A stretch of 64,000 nt of DNA from Aliishimia ponticola (GTDB lineage: Bacteria > Pseudomonadota > Alphaproteobacteria > Rhodobacterales > Rhodobacteraceae), in the NCBI RefSeq assembly GCF_004803475.1, contig NZ_SRKY01000001.1:1054001-1118000 (forward strand). Reading direction: 5' to 3'. Below are positions 44,772 through 53,502 of the stretch, piece by piece. Every line of letters starts with the position of its first letter. Position 1 is the stretch's first letter. A model generated the notes under the pieces. It was not told the origin of the DNA, searched no databases, and saw only the letters and a list, made by a program, of their open reading frames with translations. The translations under genes and the position numbers were made by a program.

Positions 44772-45641
44772 ATGATCGACGGGTTCACATCGGCGACCGC
44801 CAAGGTCAACGGCCAAACCATCGCCTATGAAAAAGGCGGTAACGGCCCGCCTTTGCTGCTGTTACACGGGTTTCCGCAAACCCGCGCGATGTGGCATGCA
44901 ATCGCCCCAGTGCTGGCCCGGACATTCACCGTGGTCGCGGCGGACCTGCGCGGCTATGGCGACAGCTCCAAACCGGTGGGGGTGGCGCAATACAGTTTCC
45001 GCGCGATGGCCGCCGACCAAGCGGCACTGATGACGGAACTGGGCTTCGACCGCTTCCACCTTGTTGGCCACGACCGGGGCGCGCGGACATCGCACCGCCT
45101 TGCACTGGATCACGCAGAACGTATCAACAGCCTGACGCTGATGGATATTGTGCCGACATATCTACTGCTGGATGATCTGCGCAAAGAGGTCGCGGCGGGC
45201 TATTACCACTGGTTCTTCCTTGCCCAGCCTGAACCCTTTCCCGAAACGCTGATCGCGGCGGACCCGGATTTCTACTATGAAAGCTGCCTTCTGGGCTGGG
45301 GTGCGGCAAAGCTGGCCGATTTCGACGCCGCCGCACTTGCCGCCTATCGGACAAGCTGGCAGCGGCCCGAAACCATCCGGGCGATGTGCGACGACTACCG
45401 CGCGTCGCTGACCCTTGATTTCGACCACGATGCACAAGACCTCGGTCGGCAAGTCACCTGCCCGGCGCTGGTCCTCTATGGCGCGGATGGGGCCATGGCC
45501 CGGGCCTATGATGTCGCGGCGACATGGAAAGACAGGCTGTCCAACATGACTGCCAAGGGAATTCCCGGCGGGCATTTCTTTCCCGACACGAACCCGGCAG
45601 ACACGCTTGACGCCTTGCAGAGCTTTCTGAACGCGCGGTGA
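44772..45641 (+). CDS. Alpha/beta hydrolase, fluoroacetate/haloacetate dehalogenase-like
   Basis: 289 aa. The residues that define fluoroacetate dehalogenase are all present with a near-constant offset: nucleophile D101 with R102 and R105 (GHDRGART), acid D125 (LMDIVPTY), halide pocket H146/W147 (YYHWFFLAQP), Y209 (MCDDYRA) and catalytic H268 (GGHFFPD). Oxyanion-hole motif LHGFPQT near residue 32. Such enzymes cleave the carbon-halogen bond of 2-haloacids to give glycolate. Activity is inferred; related epoxide hydrolases share the fold but not this set. Divergent from the DMT transporter. Confidence 0.78.
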   Translation: MIDGFTSATAKVNGQTIAYEKGGNGPPLLLLHGFPQTRAMWHAIAPVLARTFTVVAADLRGYGDSSKPVGVAQYSFRAMAADQAALMTELGFDRFHLVGHDRGARTSHRLALDHAERINSLTLMDIVPTYLLLDDLRKEVAAGYYHWFFLAQPEPFPETLIAADPDFYYESCLLGWGAAKLADFDAAALAAYRTSWQRPETIRAMCDDYRASLTLDFDHDAQDLGRQVTCPALVLYGADGAMARAYDVAATWKDRLSNMTAKGIPGGHFFPDTNPADTLDALQSFLNAR

Positions 45642-45645
45642 TCAC

Positions 45646-45691
45646 GGGACGGTGGGCGGGGCGAGTTGGCCAAGGGGCCAAGAGCGCCGTC
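45646..45691. repeat. Dispersed stem-loop element, copy B
   Basis: 18-base arm GGGACGGTGGGCGGGGCG (45646-45663) identical to copy A, a different inner hairpin TTGGCC-AAGG-GGCCAA (45666-45681), and the shared GCGCCGTC (45684-45691). GACGG and CCGTC can close the stem. It lies past the hydrolase stop and touches the 3' end of the ABC ATPase gene, so it may end both convergent transcripts. Confidence 0.6.
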
Positions 45692-46796
45692 AACCGGCCT
45701 CGAACACGAAGCAACGATCGCGCGGCACCCGCAAAAGCAGCATGGTCCCGACCTTCGGCAGAAAGACATTCGGCACCGTTGCCTTCAGCCGGATTCCGGT
45801 TTCAACCAACTTGAACTCGATCAGGCTCTCATTGCCAAGGAACCGCGCGCGCTCGACCTCGGCCCGTGCGGGCGTCCCTTCGGTCGGGGTCGGCGCCGGA
45901 GGCATCCCCCGGTCGAAGTCGATCCGCAGATGCTGCGGGCGAAAGACGATCTCTACCTCGGTCCCATCCGGATGGCCCGGAGCAAGGAAACGCCCGAACG
46001 GCGTCATCGCCAACGCGCCTTCAACTTTTGCCTTCAAGACATTGGTATCGCTGAAGAACGCGACGGCCGCCTTATCGGCGGGACGGGTGTAGACATTGTA
46101 AGGCGCGCCCAGTTGCACCACCCGCCCGTCGCGCATCAATGCGATCTGATCGGCCATGCGCATCGCTTCCTCGGGTTCATGCGTGACCAGCAGAACGGCC
46201 GTATCCTCTTCGCGCATCAGCGCAAGGGTCTCGTCCCGGATACCGTCGCGCAGCCGGTTGTCCAGCCCCGAGAACGGCTCATCCATCAGCATGATCCGGG
46301 GCCGCGGGGCAAGCGCCCGCGCCAAGGCGACCCGCTGCTGCTCCCCGCCCGAAAGGCTGTCGGGATAGGCGTCGATAAAGCGCTTGAGATGCACGCGCGA
46401 CAGCATTTCTTCGGCCCGTTCCCGCTTCTCCGCCTTGCTGCCGGTCAGCCCAAAGGCCACATTGGCCCCAACGGTCAGATGCGGAAACAGTGCGAAATCC
46501 TGAAACATCAGCCCGATCTGGCGCCGTTCCGGCGGAACGCGAAAGACCGTGTCGCAGATCAGGTTGCCATCGACCCAGATTTCGCCCGCATCCTGCATCT
46601 CCACCCCGGCGATCATCCGCAGCGTTGTGGATTTGCCGCACCCCGACGGGCCAAGCAGACACGTCACCTGCCCCGGCATGACGGTCAGCGACACGTCATC
46701 GACCACCCGGCGCCCGCCATAGGCGCGCACGAGATTGCGAATTTCCAAACGGGGGGTTGGACTGCCCGGTGCGTTCACTTTGTCATTCCCGACCAA
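45690..46796 (-). CDS. ABC transporter ATP-binding protein (FbpC/PotA-like), orphan
   Basis: 368 aa ATPase of an importer for iron, thiamine, polyamine or similar. Walker A GPSGCGKST, Q loop FQDFALFP, signature LSGGEQQRVALARAL, Walker B IMLMDEP, switch His VTHEPEEA, then a C-terminal TOBE domain (VEIVFRPQHLRIDF). No permease or binding protein is adjacent, so its partners must be encoded elsewhere. Downstream of the SDR gene on the same strand. Confidence 0.88.
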   Translation of the reverse strand: MVGNDKVNAPGSPTPRLEIRNLVRAYGGRRVVDDVSLTVMPGQVTCLLGPSGCGKSTTLRMIAGVEMQDAGEIWVDGNLICDTVFRVPPERRQIGLMFQDFALFPHLTVGANVAFGLTGSKAEKRERAEEMLSRVHLKRFIDAYPDSLSGGEQQRVALARALAPRPRIMLMDEPFSGLDNRLRDGIRDETLALMREEDTAVLLVTHEPEEAMRMADQIALMRDGRVVQLGAPYNVYTRPADKAAVAFFSDTNVLKAKVEGALAMTPFGRFLAPGHPDGTEVEIVFRPQHLRIDFDRGMPPAPTPTEGTPARAEVERARFLGNESLIEFKLVETGIRLKATVPNVFLPKVGTMLLLRVPRDRCFVFEAG

Positions 46797-46813
46797 AACG
46801 CTTTGCCCCTATC

Positions 46814-46885
46814 AGCCCCGCCCCGCCGCTGCAACCGCTGTGCGGCGCGCCGCCGGGGCTGGGCCCGGCCCCGGTGAGGGGGCCG
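46814..46885. terminator. GC-rich double stem-loop between SDR and ABC genes
   Basis: AGCCCCG (46814-46820) pairs with CGGGGCT (46854-46860) around an inner G/C-rich loop, followed by CGGCCCC/GGGGCCG (46866-46872 with 46879-46885). It lies between the SDR stop and the ABC ATPase start, both on the minus strand. Possible partial terminator; no T-run. Confidence 0.4.
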
Positions 46886-46900
46886 AACCGATGGGCTGTC

Positions 46901-47680
46901 TTACATCGACAGGTTCGTCGCGCCACCATCCAGCAGGATGTTCTGGCCGATGATAAACCCGGAATGTTGTGAGCACAGGAAGGCGCAGGCCGCACCGAAT
47001 TCTGCCGCCGTGCCATAGCGCCCTGCGGGAATCGACGCCGCGCGCTGCTTTTTCTGCTCTTCGATGGAAATACCGGCCTGCTGCGCCGCGCCCGTATCCA
47101 GCGCCACTGCCCGGTCCGTCGCATGGATACCCGGCAGCAGGTTGTTGATCGTCACGCCCTTGCTTGCCACTTGCCGCGCCGTGCCCGCCACATAGCCTGT
47201 CAGACCCGCCCGCGCCGCGTTGGACAGACCCAGCACCGGGATCGGTGCCTTCACCGATTGCGAGGTGATATTGACCACCCGGCCCCATCCGGCCTCCATC
47301 ATGCCTGGCACCAGCGCCTTGATCAGCGAGATCGGCGTCAGCATGTTCGCATCGAGCGCTTTGATGAAGTCCTCCCGGTCCCAATCCGTCCACATGCCCG
47401 GCGGCGGACCACCCGCATTGGTGACCAGGATGTCGACACCTGCCGCAGCCTCCAACAGCGCGCCGCGCCCGTCTTCGGTCGTGACATCCGCGGCCACAGT
47501 GTCGATCTTGACCCCATACGCCGCGCGCAGGTTTTCCGCAGCCGTTTCAAGGGCTTCCGCGCCGCGTGCATTCATGACAAGGTCCACCCCGGCCTCGGCC
47601 AACGCCGTCGCGCAGCCCAGACCAAGCCCCTTGGATGACGCGCAGACCAGCGCCCGTTTTCCTGCGATACCCAAATCCAT
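46901..47680 (-). CDS. SDR-fold oxidoreductase lacking the catalytic Tyr and Lys
   Basis: 259 aa short-chain dehydrogenase/reductase. Nucleotide-binding CASSKGLGLGCA, NAG motif TNAGGPPPG and catalytic Ser region NITSQS are present, but the usual YxxxK motif is replaced: the aligned stretch LSNAARAGL has Ser153 in place of Tyr and Arg157 in place of Lys. A group of SDR proteins with SNxxRxG exists, and its chemistry is unclear to me. AGGAGG before ATG 47680 gives a strong start. Confidence 0.85.
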   Translation of the reverse strand: MDLGIAGKRALVCASSKGLGLGCATALAEAGVDLVMNARGAEALETAAENLRAAYGVKIDTVAADVTTEDGRGALLEAAAGVDILVTNAGGPPPGMWTDWDREDFIKALDANMLTPISLIKALVPGMMEAGWGRVVNITSQSVKAPIPVLGLSNAARAGLTGYVAGTARQVASKGVTINNLLPGIHATDRAVALDTGAAQQAGISIEEQKKQRAASIPAGRYGTAAEFGAACAFLCSQHSGFIIGQNILLDGGATNLSM

Positions 47681-47765
47681 ATCCGACCTCCTCAAGTCAA
47701 TTTCGGCGCACACTGCCCCAAGGCTTGAACAATTGCCAGCAAAACGCCGGACCGTTGACCGATTG

Positions 47766-48821
47766 ATGACATATTCCTATGGTCTGATGCTGGAAACAGG
47801 AACGAGTTGTTCGAGTATAGTATCCATGTCCCCACACAGTGCCCCCCTTCAAAGCCTCGCGGTGATCGATGGTCGCGCCTTCAAAGTCGTTAGAGGGGCG
47901 AATTTGGGCGATGGACTGTCCTTTGCGGACGACTTGGTGCTGGACGATATCTACCAGCTGTCGGAAACCGCCCTGCGCCCGCGCATGTCGCTGACCAGCG
48001 AAGGCGGCCATTTTCGAATCGCGGAAGGCAGTGAGGCCGGTCAGATCGGCGCGCGTGTCTGCCTTGATTGCGCGCTGACGCTGATGTCGGAAGACGGGGA
48101 GACCACCGATGCCATCGTGATGGTCGAACTGGATGGGAACGACTATGTCGCCGCCAGCTATTTGCTGCCCCTCGCCCCGATAAGCCCCAAAATGGATTAC
48201 GCGCTGGTCGGGATCGATATTTCCGACGCGCGCGAAATGCTGGCCCGGATCGCCTGCGTGTCGTTCTCGCGCGGGACGCAGATCACCCTGTCCAGCGGGC
48301 TGCAACGCCCGATCGAAGACCTGCAACCCGGTGACAAGGTGCTGACCCGCGATGCGGGCGCGCAGGAAATCCGCTGGATCGGCCAGAACACGCTGCGCGC
48401 CACAGGCCAATTCGCCCCGATCCGCATCAAGGCCGGAACCCTCAACAACGACCGCGACCTGATCGTGTCGCCCGACCACCGCCTGTTCATCTACCAACGC
48501 GAAGACCGCATCGGCGCCGGGCGCTCTGAACTGCTGGTCAAGGCGCGGCACCTCGTCAATGGCGACAGCGTCGTGGTGATGGAGGGCGGATATATCGATT
48601 ATTTCCAACTGCTTTTCGACGATCACCAGATCATTTTTGCCGAAGGTATCGCCGCGGAAAGCTTCCTTGTGGACCTGCGCACCGCCCCCGCAGTGCCGAT
48701 CGAACTGTCCAGCCGCATGTCCAGCACGCCCGGCAACCGCATGGCCCGTCTGGATGTGAACGAAGGTCTTCTGGACCGGCCCGATGCGGCCGAATTGCTG
48801 CGCCTGGCCTCCAGCCGCTAA
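47766..48821 (+). CDS. Hint-domain (hedgehog/intein-type) protein
   Basis: 351 aa. The N-terminal ~150 residues form an unknown domain (LGDGLSFADDLVLDDIYQL, RICLDCALTL-like segment). The C-terminal half is a Hint module starting CVSFSRGTQITLSSG, then PIEDLQPGDKVLTRDAGAQEIRWIG, the conserved His in VSPDHRLFIYQ and LVNGDSVV. Position one of the module aligns with Ser instead of the usual Cys. Members are common in Rhodobacterales; autoprocessing is possible but not shown. The start is weak: ATG 47787 and 47826 are alternatives. Confidence 0.78.
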   Translation: MTYSYGLMLETGTSCSSIVSMSPHSAPLQSLAVIDGRAFKVVRGANLGDGLSFADDLVLDDIYQLSETALRPRMSLTSEGGHFRIAEGSEAGQIGARVCLDCALTLMSEDGETTDAIVMVELDGNDYVAASYLLPLAPISPKMDYALVGIDISDAREMLARIACVSFSRGTQITLSSGLQRPIEDLQPGDKVLTRDAGAQEIRWIGQNTLRATGQFAPIRIKAGTLNNDRDLIVSPDHRLFIYQREDRIGAGRSELLVKARHLVNGDSVVVMEGGYIDYFQLLFDDHQIIFAEGIAAESFLVDLRTAPAVPIELSSRMSSTPGNRMARLDVNEGLLDRPDAAELLRLASSR

Positions 48822-48904
48822 CCAGGGCGCTCAATCCGCCACTGGCCGTTCCCTGACGATTGGAACGCGTGCAGATTGGCCGCCCCCGACACGGCGACAG
48901 CGGA

Positions 48905-48918
48905 TTGATTCACGTCAA
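48905..48918. promoter_or_regulatory. FNR/CRP-type binding site upstream of the stress protein
   Basis: TTGAT-TCAC-GTCAA fits the FNR consensus TTGAT-N4-ATCAA with one mismatch and correct spacing. It lies 54 bases before the universal stress protein start. In related bacteria FnrL activates usp-type genes at low oxygen; the assignment here rests on the motif alone. Confidence 0.6.
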
Positions 48919-48971
48919 GGTGACGCCCCGCAAAGCAGGCCACTCTTGTCTGGCAAAGACAGGAGAATTGC

Positions 48972-49817
48972 ATGTCACACCCGCTCTCCAGAATACTCGT
49001 CGCCACGGATATGTCGGCGCGCTCAGACCGCGCGGTCGAACGCGCCTTCCAACTGGGCGCAGAACTGGGCCTGCCCGTCGAAGCGCTGCTGGTCCTCGAC
49101 GATGCCCTGCCCGAAGACCTTCTTGCACCGCTGCACGACAAGGCCAACGCCCAGCTTGAGGCGATCTGCGCCCGCTGTGCCGATGGCCGCCCCTATACGG
49201 TCAGCGTTCAGCCCGGCGACCCGACAGAGGAAATCCTGAAAGCCGCTGTGCCCGAAGAAACCAGCTTGCTTGTCATGGGGCCGCATCGCCCGCGCCCCTT
49301 CCTCGACAGCCTCCGCGAGACCACCATGCAGCGCATCGTGCGCCGGACCGCCGCGCCCGTGCTTCTGGCCCGCGAACCCGTGACCGGACCCTATACCGGC
49401 ATCCTATCGCTGCTGGATTACGGCGCGGTGTCTACAGCGGCGCTGCACATGGGCGCGGCACTTGCCCCGTCGGCCAGGATTACTGCGGCTCATGCGATCA
49501 ACATCCCCTATGCCGGGGCGCTTGATACCACCGGCGCGGTGCAGATGGACCTGCAAGTGGCCTTTCAGGAAGACGCGAAGGCCGAGGATGCCGCTTGGCG
49601 CGAACGGACGGACCTGCCCGCGCAACTGACCCCTGACACCCATATGGCGCAAAGCCCGCCGATGAGTTTCGTGGCGGATCTGACACAGGGCGGTCAATAC
49701 GATCTGATCACCGCCGGGGCGCATGGGCGTGTTGGGGCGGCACGGTCCTATCTTGGCTCGCTGGCACTGGATCTTATGCGCAACCCTCCCTGCGACGTTC
49801 TGATCGCAAGGGCTTGA
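48972..49817 (+). CDS. Universal stress protein, tandem UspA domains
   Basis: 281 aa, two Usp domains in one chain. The first spans residues 5-135 (RILVATDMSARSDRAVERA, LLVMGPHRPRPFLDSL...MQRIVRRTAAPVLLA) and the second residues 140-281 (ending AGAHGRVGAARSYLGSLALDLMRNPPCDVLIA), where GxHGRxG-like phosphate binding is best kept in the second. Cytoplasmic; helps survival under starvation or low oxygen. GGAG lies near 48961, upstream of the ATG. Confidence 0.9.
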   Translation: MSHPLSRILVATDMSARSDRAVERAFQLGAELGLPVEALLVLDDALPEDLLAPLHDKANAQLEAICARCADGRPYTVSVQPGDPTEEILKAAVPEETSLLVMGPHRPRPFLDSLRETTMQRIVRRTAAPVLLAREPVTGPYTGILSLLDYGAVSTAALHMGAALAPSARITAAHAINIPYAGALDTTGAVQMDLQVAFQEDAKAEDAAWRERTDLPAQLTPDTHMAQSPPMSFVADLTQGGQYDLITAGAHGRVGAARSYLGSLALDLMRNPPCDVLIARA

Positions 49818-49875
49818 CCCGGCGACGCGGGCAGAACAGTTTGGCGTCAAAACGACAAAAAGAGCAGTTCTACCC

Positions 49876-50427
49876 GTGTACCGCCCGCCGCTTCTGCTGG
49901 CTCTCGCCTTGAGTCTAGGCGCCTGTGACGCTTCCGCGCCGCTGGCTTCTCGTAGTGGTGCCGGGATCGAACCCGTCCCGCAGCCCGCCCCCATCGGCCT
50001 TGCGCAGGCGCTGGACAGCCGGGTCAGCCCGCTTTTCGCCCAATGCCTGACCTTCGTGACAAAGGGGCGTTCGCCAAGCAGCGAGGGCTTTGCCGTGGCC
50101 GGATACAATATCGCGCACACGGATCGAAGCCTGCAATACAAGCAAAAGGTCCAGCACCCCGATGCGCGCAAGCCAGTCGCTTTGGTCATGGGCGTAACGG
50201 CTGAACCCGAACGCGCCTGCGCCCTGCGGGTCGGTCTGCCCAGCCAGCAAAATGCGCTTGGCCGCTTTGCACTGGCCCACACCAAGGCCGCAGGCTTTGA
50301 CACCGCCGGGCAGGATATGCGCCAGGACATCCTGCTGACCAATGGCTCGGATCGACTGGTTCTCAAGGCATGGACCAGCAAGACCGACAGTTTCCTGACC
50401 CTGACGCAGGCCAAACCCGCCCCCTGA
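49876..50427 (+). CDS. Putative lipoprotein, unknown function
   Basis: 183 aa starting with GTG (49876). Lipoprotein signal with lipobox LSLGAC (Cys at about residue 17), then a globular region with two further Cys (AQCLTF and ERACALR) that may form a disulfide. No domain I recognise. It has no strong ribosome-binding site. Located between the stress protein and prfC, same strand. Confidence 0.65.
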   Translation: MYRPPLLLALALSLGACDASAPLASRSGAGIEPVPQPAPIGLAQALDSRVSPLFAQCLTFVTKGRSPSSEGFAVAGYNIAHTDRSLQYKQKVQHPDARKPVALVMGVTAEPERACALRVGLPSQQNALGRFALAHTKAAGFDTAGQDMRQDILLTNGSDRLVLKAWTSKTDSFLTLTQAKPAP

Positions 50428-50560
50428 TGCGGCCCTGAAGGCTCACAACGGGCGATCGCACCACAATTTCGCGTCAATTCGGGCCAATTCCCCCCTGCCC
50501 GCGCGCGGTAAGCTGCGTTAACAGATTGCCCTTTGCGCGGCGCTCGCCTAAATCACAGCC

Positions 50561-52168
50561 ATGTTGGATTCCGCCTCAAATCGCCCCGAATTGCCGCCCG
50601 AAATCGCGCGTCGTCGCACCTTTGCGATTATCTCGCACCCGGATGCGGGCAAGACCACGCTGACCGAGAAGTTTCTGCTTTTCGGCGGAGCGATCCAAAT
50701 GGCGGGCCAGGTCCGTGCCAAAGGCGAAGCGCGCCGCACGCGGTCCGACTTCATGCAGATGGAAAAAGACCGGGGCATCTCTGTCTCTGCATCGGCAATG
50801 TCGTTTGACTACAAGAACTTGCGCTTCAACCTCGTCGACACGCCCGGCCACTCGGACTTTTCGGAAGACACCTACCGCACGCTGACGGCGGTGGACGCCG
50901 CGGTGATGGTGATTGACGGGGCCAAGGGGGTCGAAAGCCAGACTCAGAAACTCTTCGAAGTGTGCCGTCTGCGCGATCTGCCGATCCTGACCTTCTGTAA
51001 CAAGATGGACAGGGAAAGCCGCGACACCTTCGAAATCATTGACGAAATTCAGGAAAACCTTGCCATTGACGTGACCCCGGCAAGCTGGCCCATCGGTCAG
51101 GGCCGCGATTTCATCGGCTGCTATGACATTCTGCGCGACCGGCTGGAACTGATGGACCGGGCCGACCGGAACCGTGTTGCCGATGCCATCGAAATCGACG
51201 GGCTGGACGATCCCAAGCTGGCCGAACATGTGCCGGAACACCAGCTGGCTCAACTGCGCGAAGAGCTTGAAATGGCGCGCGAATTGCTGCCCAAGCTGGA
51301 CCCCAAGGCGGTGCTGGAAGGGACCATGACCCCGATCTGGTTCGGCTCTGCGATCAACTCGTTCGGTGTGAAGGAACTCATGGACGGTATCGGTGCCTAC
51401 GGGCCGGAGCCGCAACCCCAATCGGCCGAACCGCGTCAGATTGCGCCGGACGAAACCAAGGTGTCGGGCTTTGTGTTCAAAGTGCAGGCCAATATGGACC
51501 CCAAACACCGTGACCGGGTGGCCTTTGTGCGCATGGCGTCCGGGCACTTCAAACGCGGCATGAAACTGAACCATGTGCGCACCAAGAAACCCATGGCCGT
51601 GTCGAACCCGGTGCTGTTCCTCGCCTCTGACCGGGAACTGGCCGAAGAGGCCTGGGCGGGCGACATCATCGGCATCCCAAACCATGGACAATTGCGCATC
51701 GGCGACACCCTCACCGAAGGTGAAGCCCTGCGCGTCAAGGGTATCCCTTCGTTCGCGCCGGAATTGCTGCAAGGCGTGCGCGCGGGCGATCCGATGAAGG
51801 CCAAGCACCTCGAAAAGGCGTTGATGCAATTCGCCGAAGAAGGCGCGGCCAAGGTGTTCAAACCGATGATCGGCTCTGGCTTTATCGTCGGCGTTGTCGG
51901 CGCGCTTCAGTTCGAAGTGCTCGCCAGCCGGATCGAACTGGAATACGGCCTTCCCGTCCGGTTCGAGGCCTCGCAATTCACCTCCGCCCGCTGGGCCTCG
52001 GGGGCGAAACAGGCCCTCGACGCCTTCATCGACGCCAACAAGCAGCATATCAGCTATGACCATGATGGCGACGTCGTGTACCTGACGCGCCTGCAATGGG
52101 ATATCGACCGGATTGCGCGGGATTACCCGGACATCACGCTGACCGCGACCAAAGAAATGATGACCTGA
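50561..52168 (+). CDS. prfC: Peptide chain release factor 3
   Basis: Translational GTPase that recycles RF1 and RF2 after peptide release. 535 aa. G1 SHPDAGKTTLTEK, switch I with RGISVSASAM, G3 DTPGHSDFSED, G4 CNKMD, then domains II and III (FVFKVQANMDPKHRDRVAFVR). The conserved RF3 features distinguish it from EF-G and LepA. Together with prfB the window holds two of the release factors, far apart and on opposite strands. Confidence 0.96.
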   Translation: MLDSASNRPELPPEIARRRTFAIISHPDAGKTTLTEKFLLFGGAIQMAGQVRAKGEARRTRSDFMQMEKDRGISVSASAMSFDYKNLRFNLVDTPGHSDFSEDTYRTLTAVDAAVMVIDGAKGVESQTQKLFEVCRLRDLPILTFCNKMDRESRDTFEIIDEIQENLAIDVTPASWPIGQGRDFIGCYDILRDRLELMDRADRNRVADAIEIDGLDDPKLAEHVPEHQLAQLREELEMARELLPKLDPKAVLEGTMTPIWFGSAINSFGVKELMDGIGAYGPEPQPQSAEPRQIAPDETKVSGFVFKVQANMDPKHRDRVAFVRMASGHFKRGMKLNHVRTKKPMAVSNPVLFLASDRELAEEAWAGDIIGIPNHGQLRIGDTLTEGEALRVKGIPSFAPELLQGVRAGDPMKAKHLEKALMQFAEEGAAKVFKPMIGSGFIVGVVGALQFEVLASRIELEYGLPVRFEASQFTSARWASGAKQALDAFIDANKQHISYDHDGDVVYLTRLQWDIDRIARDYPDITLTATKEMMT

Positions 52169-52289
52169 GACTCAGCTGCGGCCTGCGCCAATTTTGAGCA
52201 CCTGCGCGCCGCACCGAAACCACATTTCCCGCCTGACGTGTGGGGAATTTTCCCAATCAGAGACAATCCGCCTATCTTTTAGAAACTTA

Positions 52290-52318
52290 TTGACAAATAA
52301 GCACCAATTCTCACGATA
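52290..52318 (+). promoter_or_regulatory. Candidate promoter of the VPLPA-CTERM gene
   Basis: A perfect -35 hexamer TTGACA (52290-52295), 17-base spacer and a weak -10 ACGATA (52313-52318) inside an unusually AT-rich stretch (52240-52370). The transcript would carry a leader of about 130 bases. Alternative -10 choices a few bases on exist. Confidence 0.45.
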
Positions 52319-52373
52319 AGATAAAGTTTATAGATTTCTTTTTGGTTACGGGTTTGTTAAGCGCTTTAGTACC

Positions 52374-52397
52374 GGGTCGGGGGATCGGCCCTTTTTT
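52374..52397 (+). terminator. Terminator-like hairpin in the 5' leader
   Basis: GGGTC (52374-52378) can pair with GGCCC (52387-52391, one G-T pair), followed by six T (52392-52397). It lies between the candidate promoter and the surface-protein gene. It may end prfC transcription, or act as an attenuator of the gene downstream. The stem is short. Confidence 0.4.
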
Positions 52398-52454
52398 GGC
52401 ATGTCGGTGGTTCACTCCCCGACTTAGTCGTTAACGAGAGGAAGGGCGCTTACA

Positions 52455-53480
52455 ATGCTCCGTAAACTTGCTGCTGCATCAGTCATTGCAGCTTTTCCGG
52501 CGGTCTCGCATGCCGCCACAATCATCTCAGACGGGAACGTGTCGCTCGGCATCGATGATCTGGGTCAACTCAATGTGAGCGGCGGCAACGCAGATGTCGC
52601 CGGCGAAACAGTAGTCGGCGTACGTTGGATTGCCGATACCGGCGTCGAATATGAAGGCACTTCGCACGGCTGCCTGTGCGAAGGCTGGGGTATTGCCATC
52701 GACGGCACCACCGCAGGCTATGCCGACAACGCCGACGGCGTTGCTGGCCTGTCCAGCGTCAGCTTCACATCCACAGCGACCACCGCTCAATCGGTTGTCC
52801 AGTTGAGCGGATCTGACGTTTTCGTCACGCACGACTTCCAACTGTCCGCTTCGGACGACCTGATGGAAGTTGTCGTCACGATCGAAAACCGCGGCACAAC
52901 CGCAGTGAACGATGTGATGTACCGCCGTGAAATGGACTGGGACGCATCGCCGACCCCGTTTAACGAGTTCGTCACAATCGGCGGCACCAGCACAACATCG
53001 TTGCTTGCAGCCTCCTCCGATGACGGTTTCATCGGCGGCGACATCCTGTCGTCCCCGATTGCAGGTTCCGATCTGCTAAGCTGTGGCGAAACCGTCGACT
53101 TCACCGCATGTGGTCCTGACGATCACGGCGCGGTGTTCGACTTTGACTTCGGGTCCATCGCTGGTGGCGACAGTTACTCTTTCTCCATCTTCTACGGTGG
53201 TGCAGAGAACCTGGACGCAGCTGAAGCGGCACTCGGCGCTGTTGGCGCAGAGCTGTTCTCCTTCGGTTGGTCCGGTGACGATGCTGACCAAGACGGGTTC
53301 AGCGACGTGAACGGTGATCTCACGCCCACCTTCATCTTCGCCTTCTCCGGCGTTGGCGGCACTGTGATCATTCCGCCGACCACACCGAACCCGAGCGCGG
53401 TTCCGCTGCCGGCAAGCTCCGTTCTGCTGCTGGCAGGTCTGGGCGCAATCGGCGCGATGCGGAAACGCAAGACCGCGTGA
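52455..53480 (+). CDS. VPLPA-CTERM sorted surface/exopolymer protein
   Basis: 341 aa exported protein. Signal peptide MLRKLAAASVIAAFPAVSHA, then a large low-complexity beta-rich region high in Ser, Thr, Gly and Asp and low in Lys/Arg, and a C-terminal sorting signal: VPLPAS, hydrophobic helix SVLLLAGLGAIGA and basic tail MRKRK. This tripartite end is cut by a membrane exosortase (XrtD type in the VPLPA group), and such proteins usually go to the cell surface or matrix. No exosortase gene is in the window. AGGAAGG before the ATG supports the start. Confidence 0.88.
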   Translation: MLRKLAAASVIAAFPAVSHAATIISDGNVSLGIDDLGQLNVSGGNADVAGETVVGVRWIADTGVEYEGTSHGCLCEGWGIAIDGTTAGYADNADGVAGLSSVSFTSTATTAQSVVQLSGSDVFVTHDFQLSASDDLMEVVVTIENRGTTAVNDVMYRREMDWDASPTPFNEFVTIGGTSTTSLLAASSDDGFIGGDILSSPIAGSDLLSCGETVDFTACGPDDHGAVFDFDFGSIAGGDSYSFSIFYGGAENLDAAEAALGAVGAELFSFGWSGDDADQDGFSDVNGDLTPTFIFAFSGVGGTVIIPPTTPNPSAVPLPASSVLLLAGLGAIGAMRKRKTA

Positions 53481-53502
53481 CCCGCAGTTTGAAATAGTCT
53501 AC

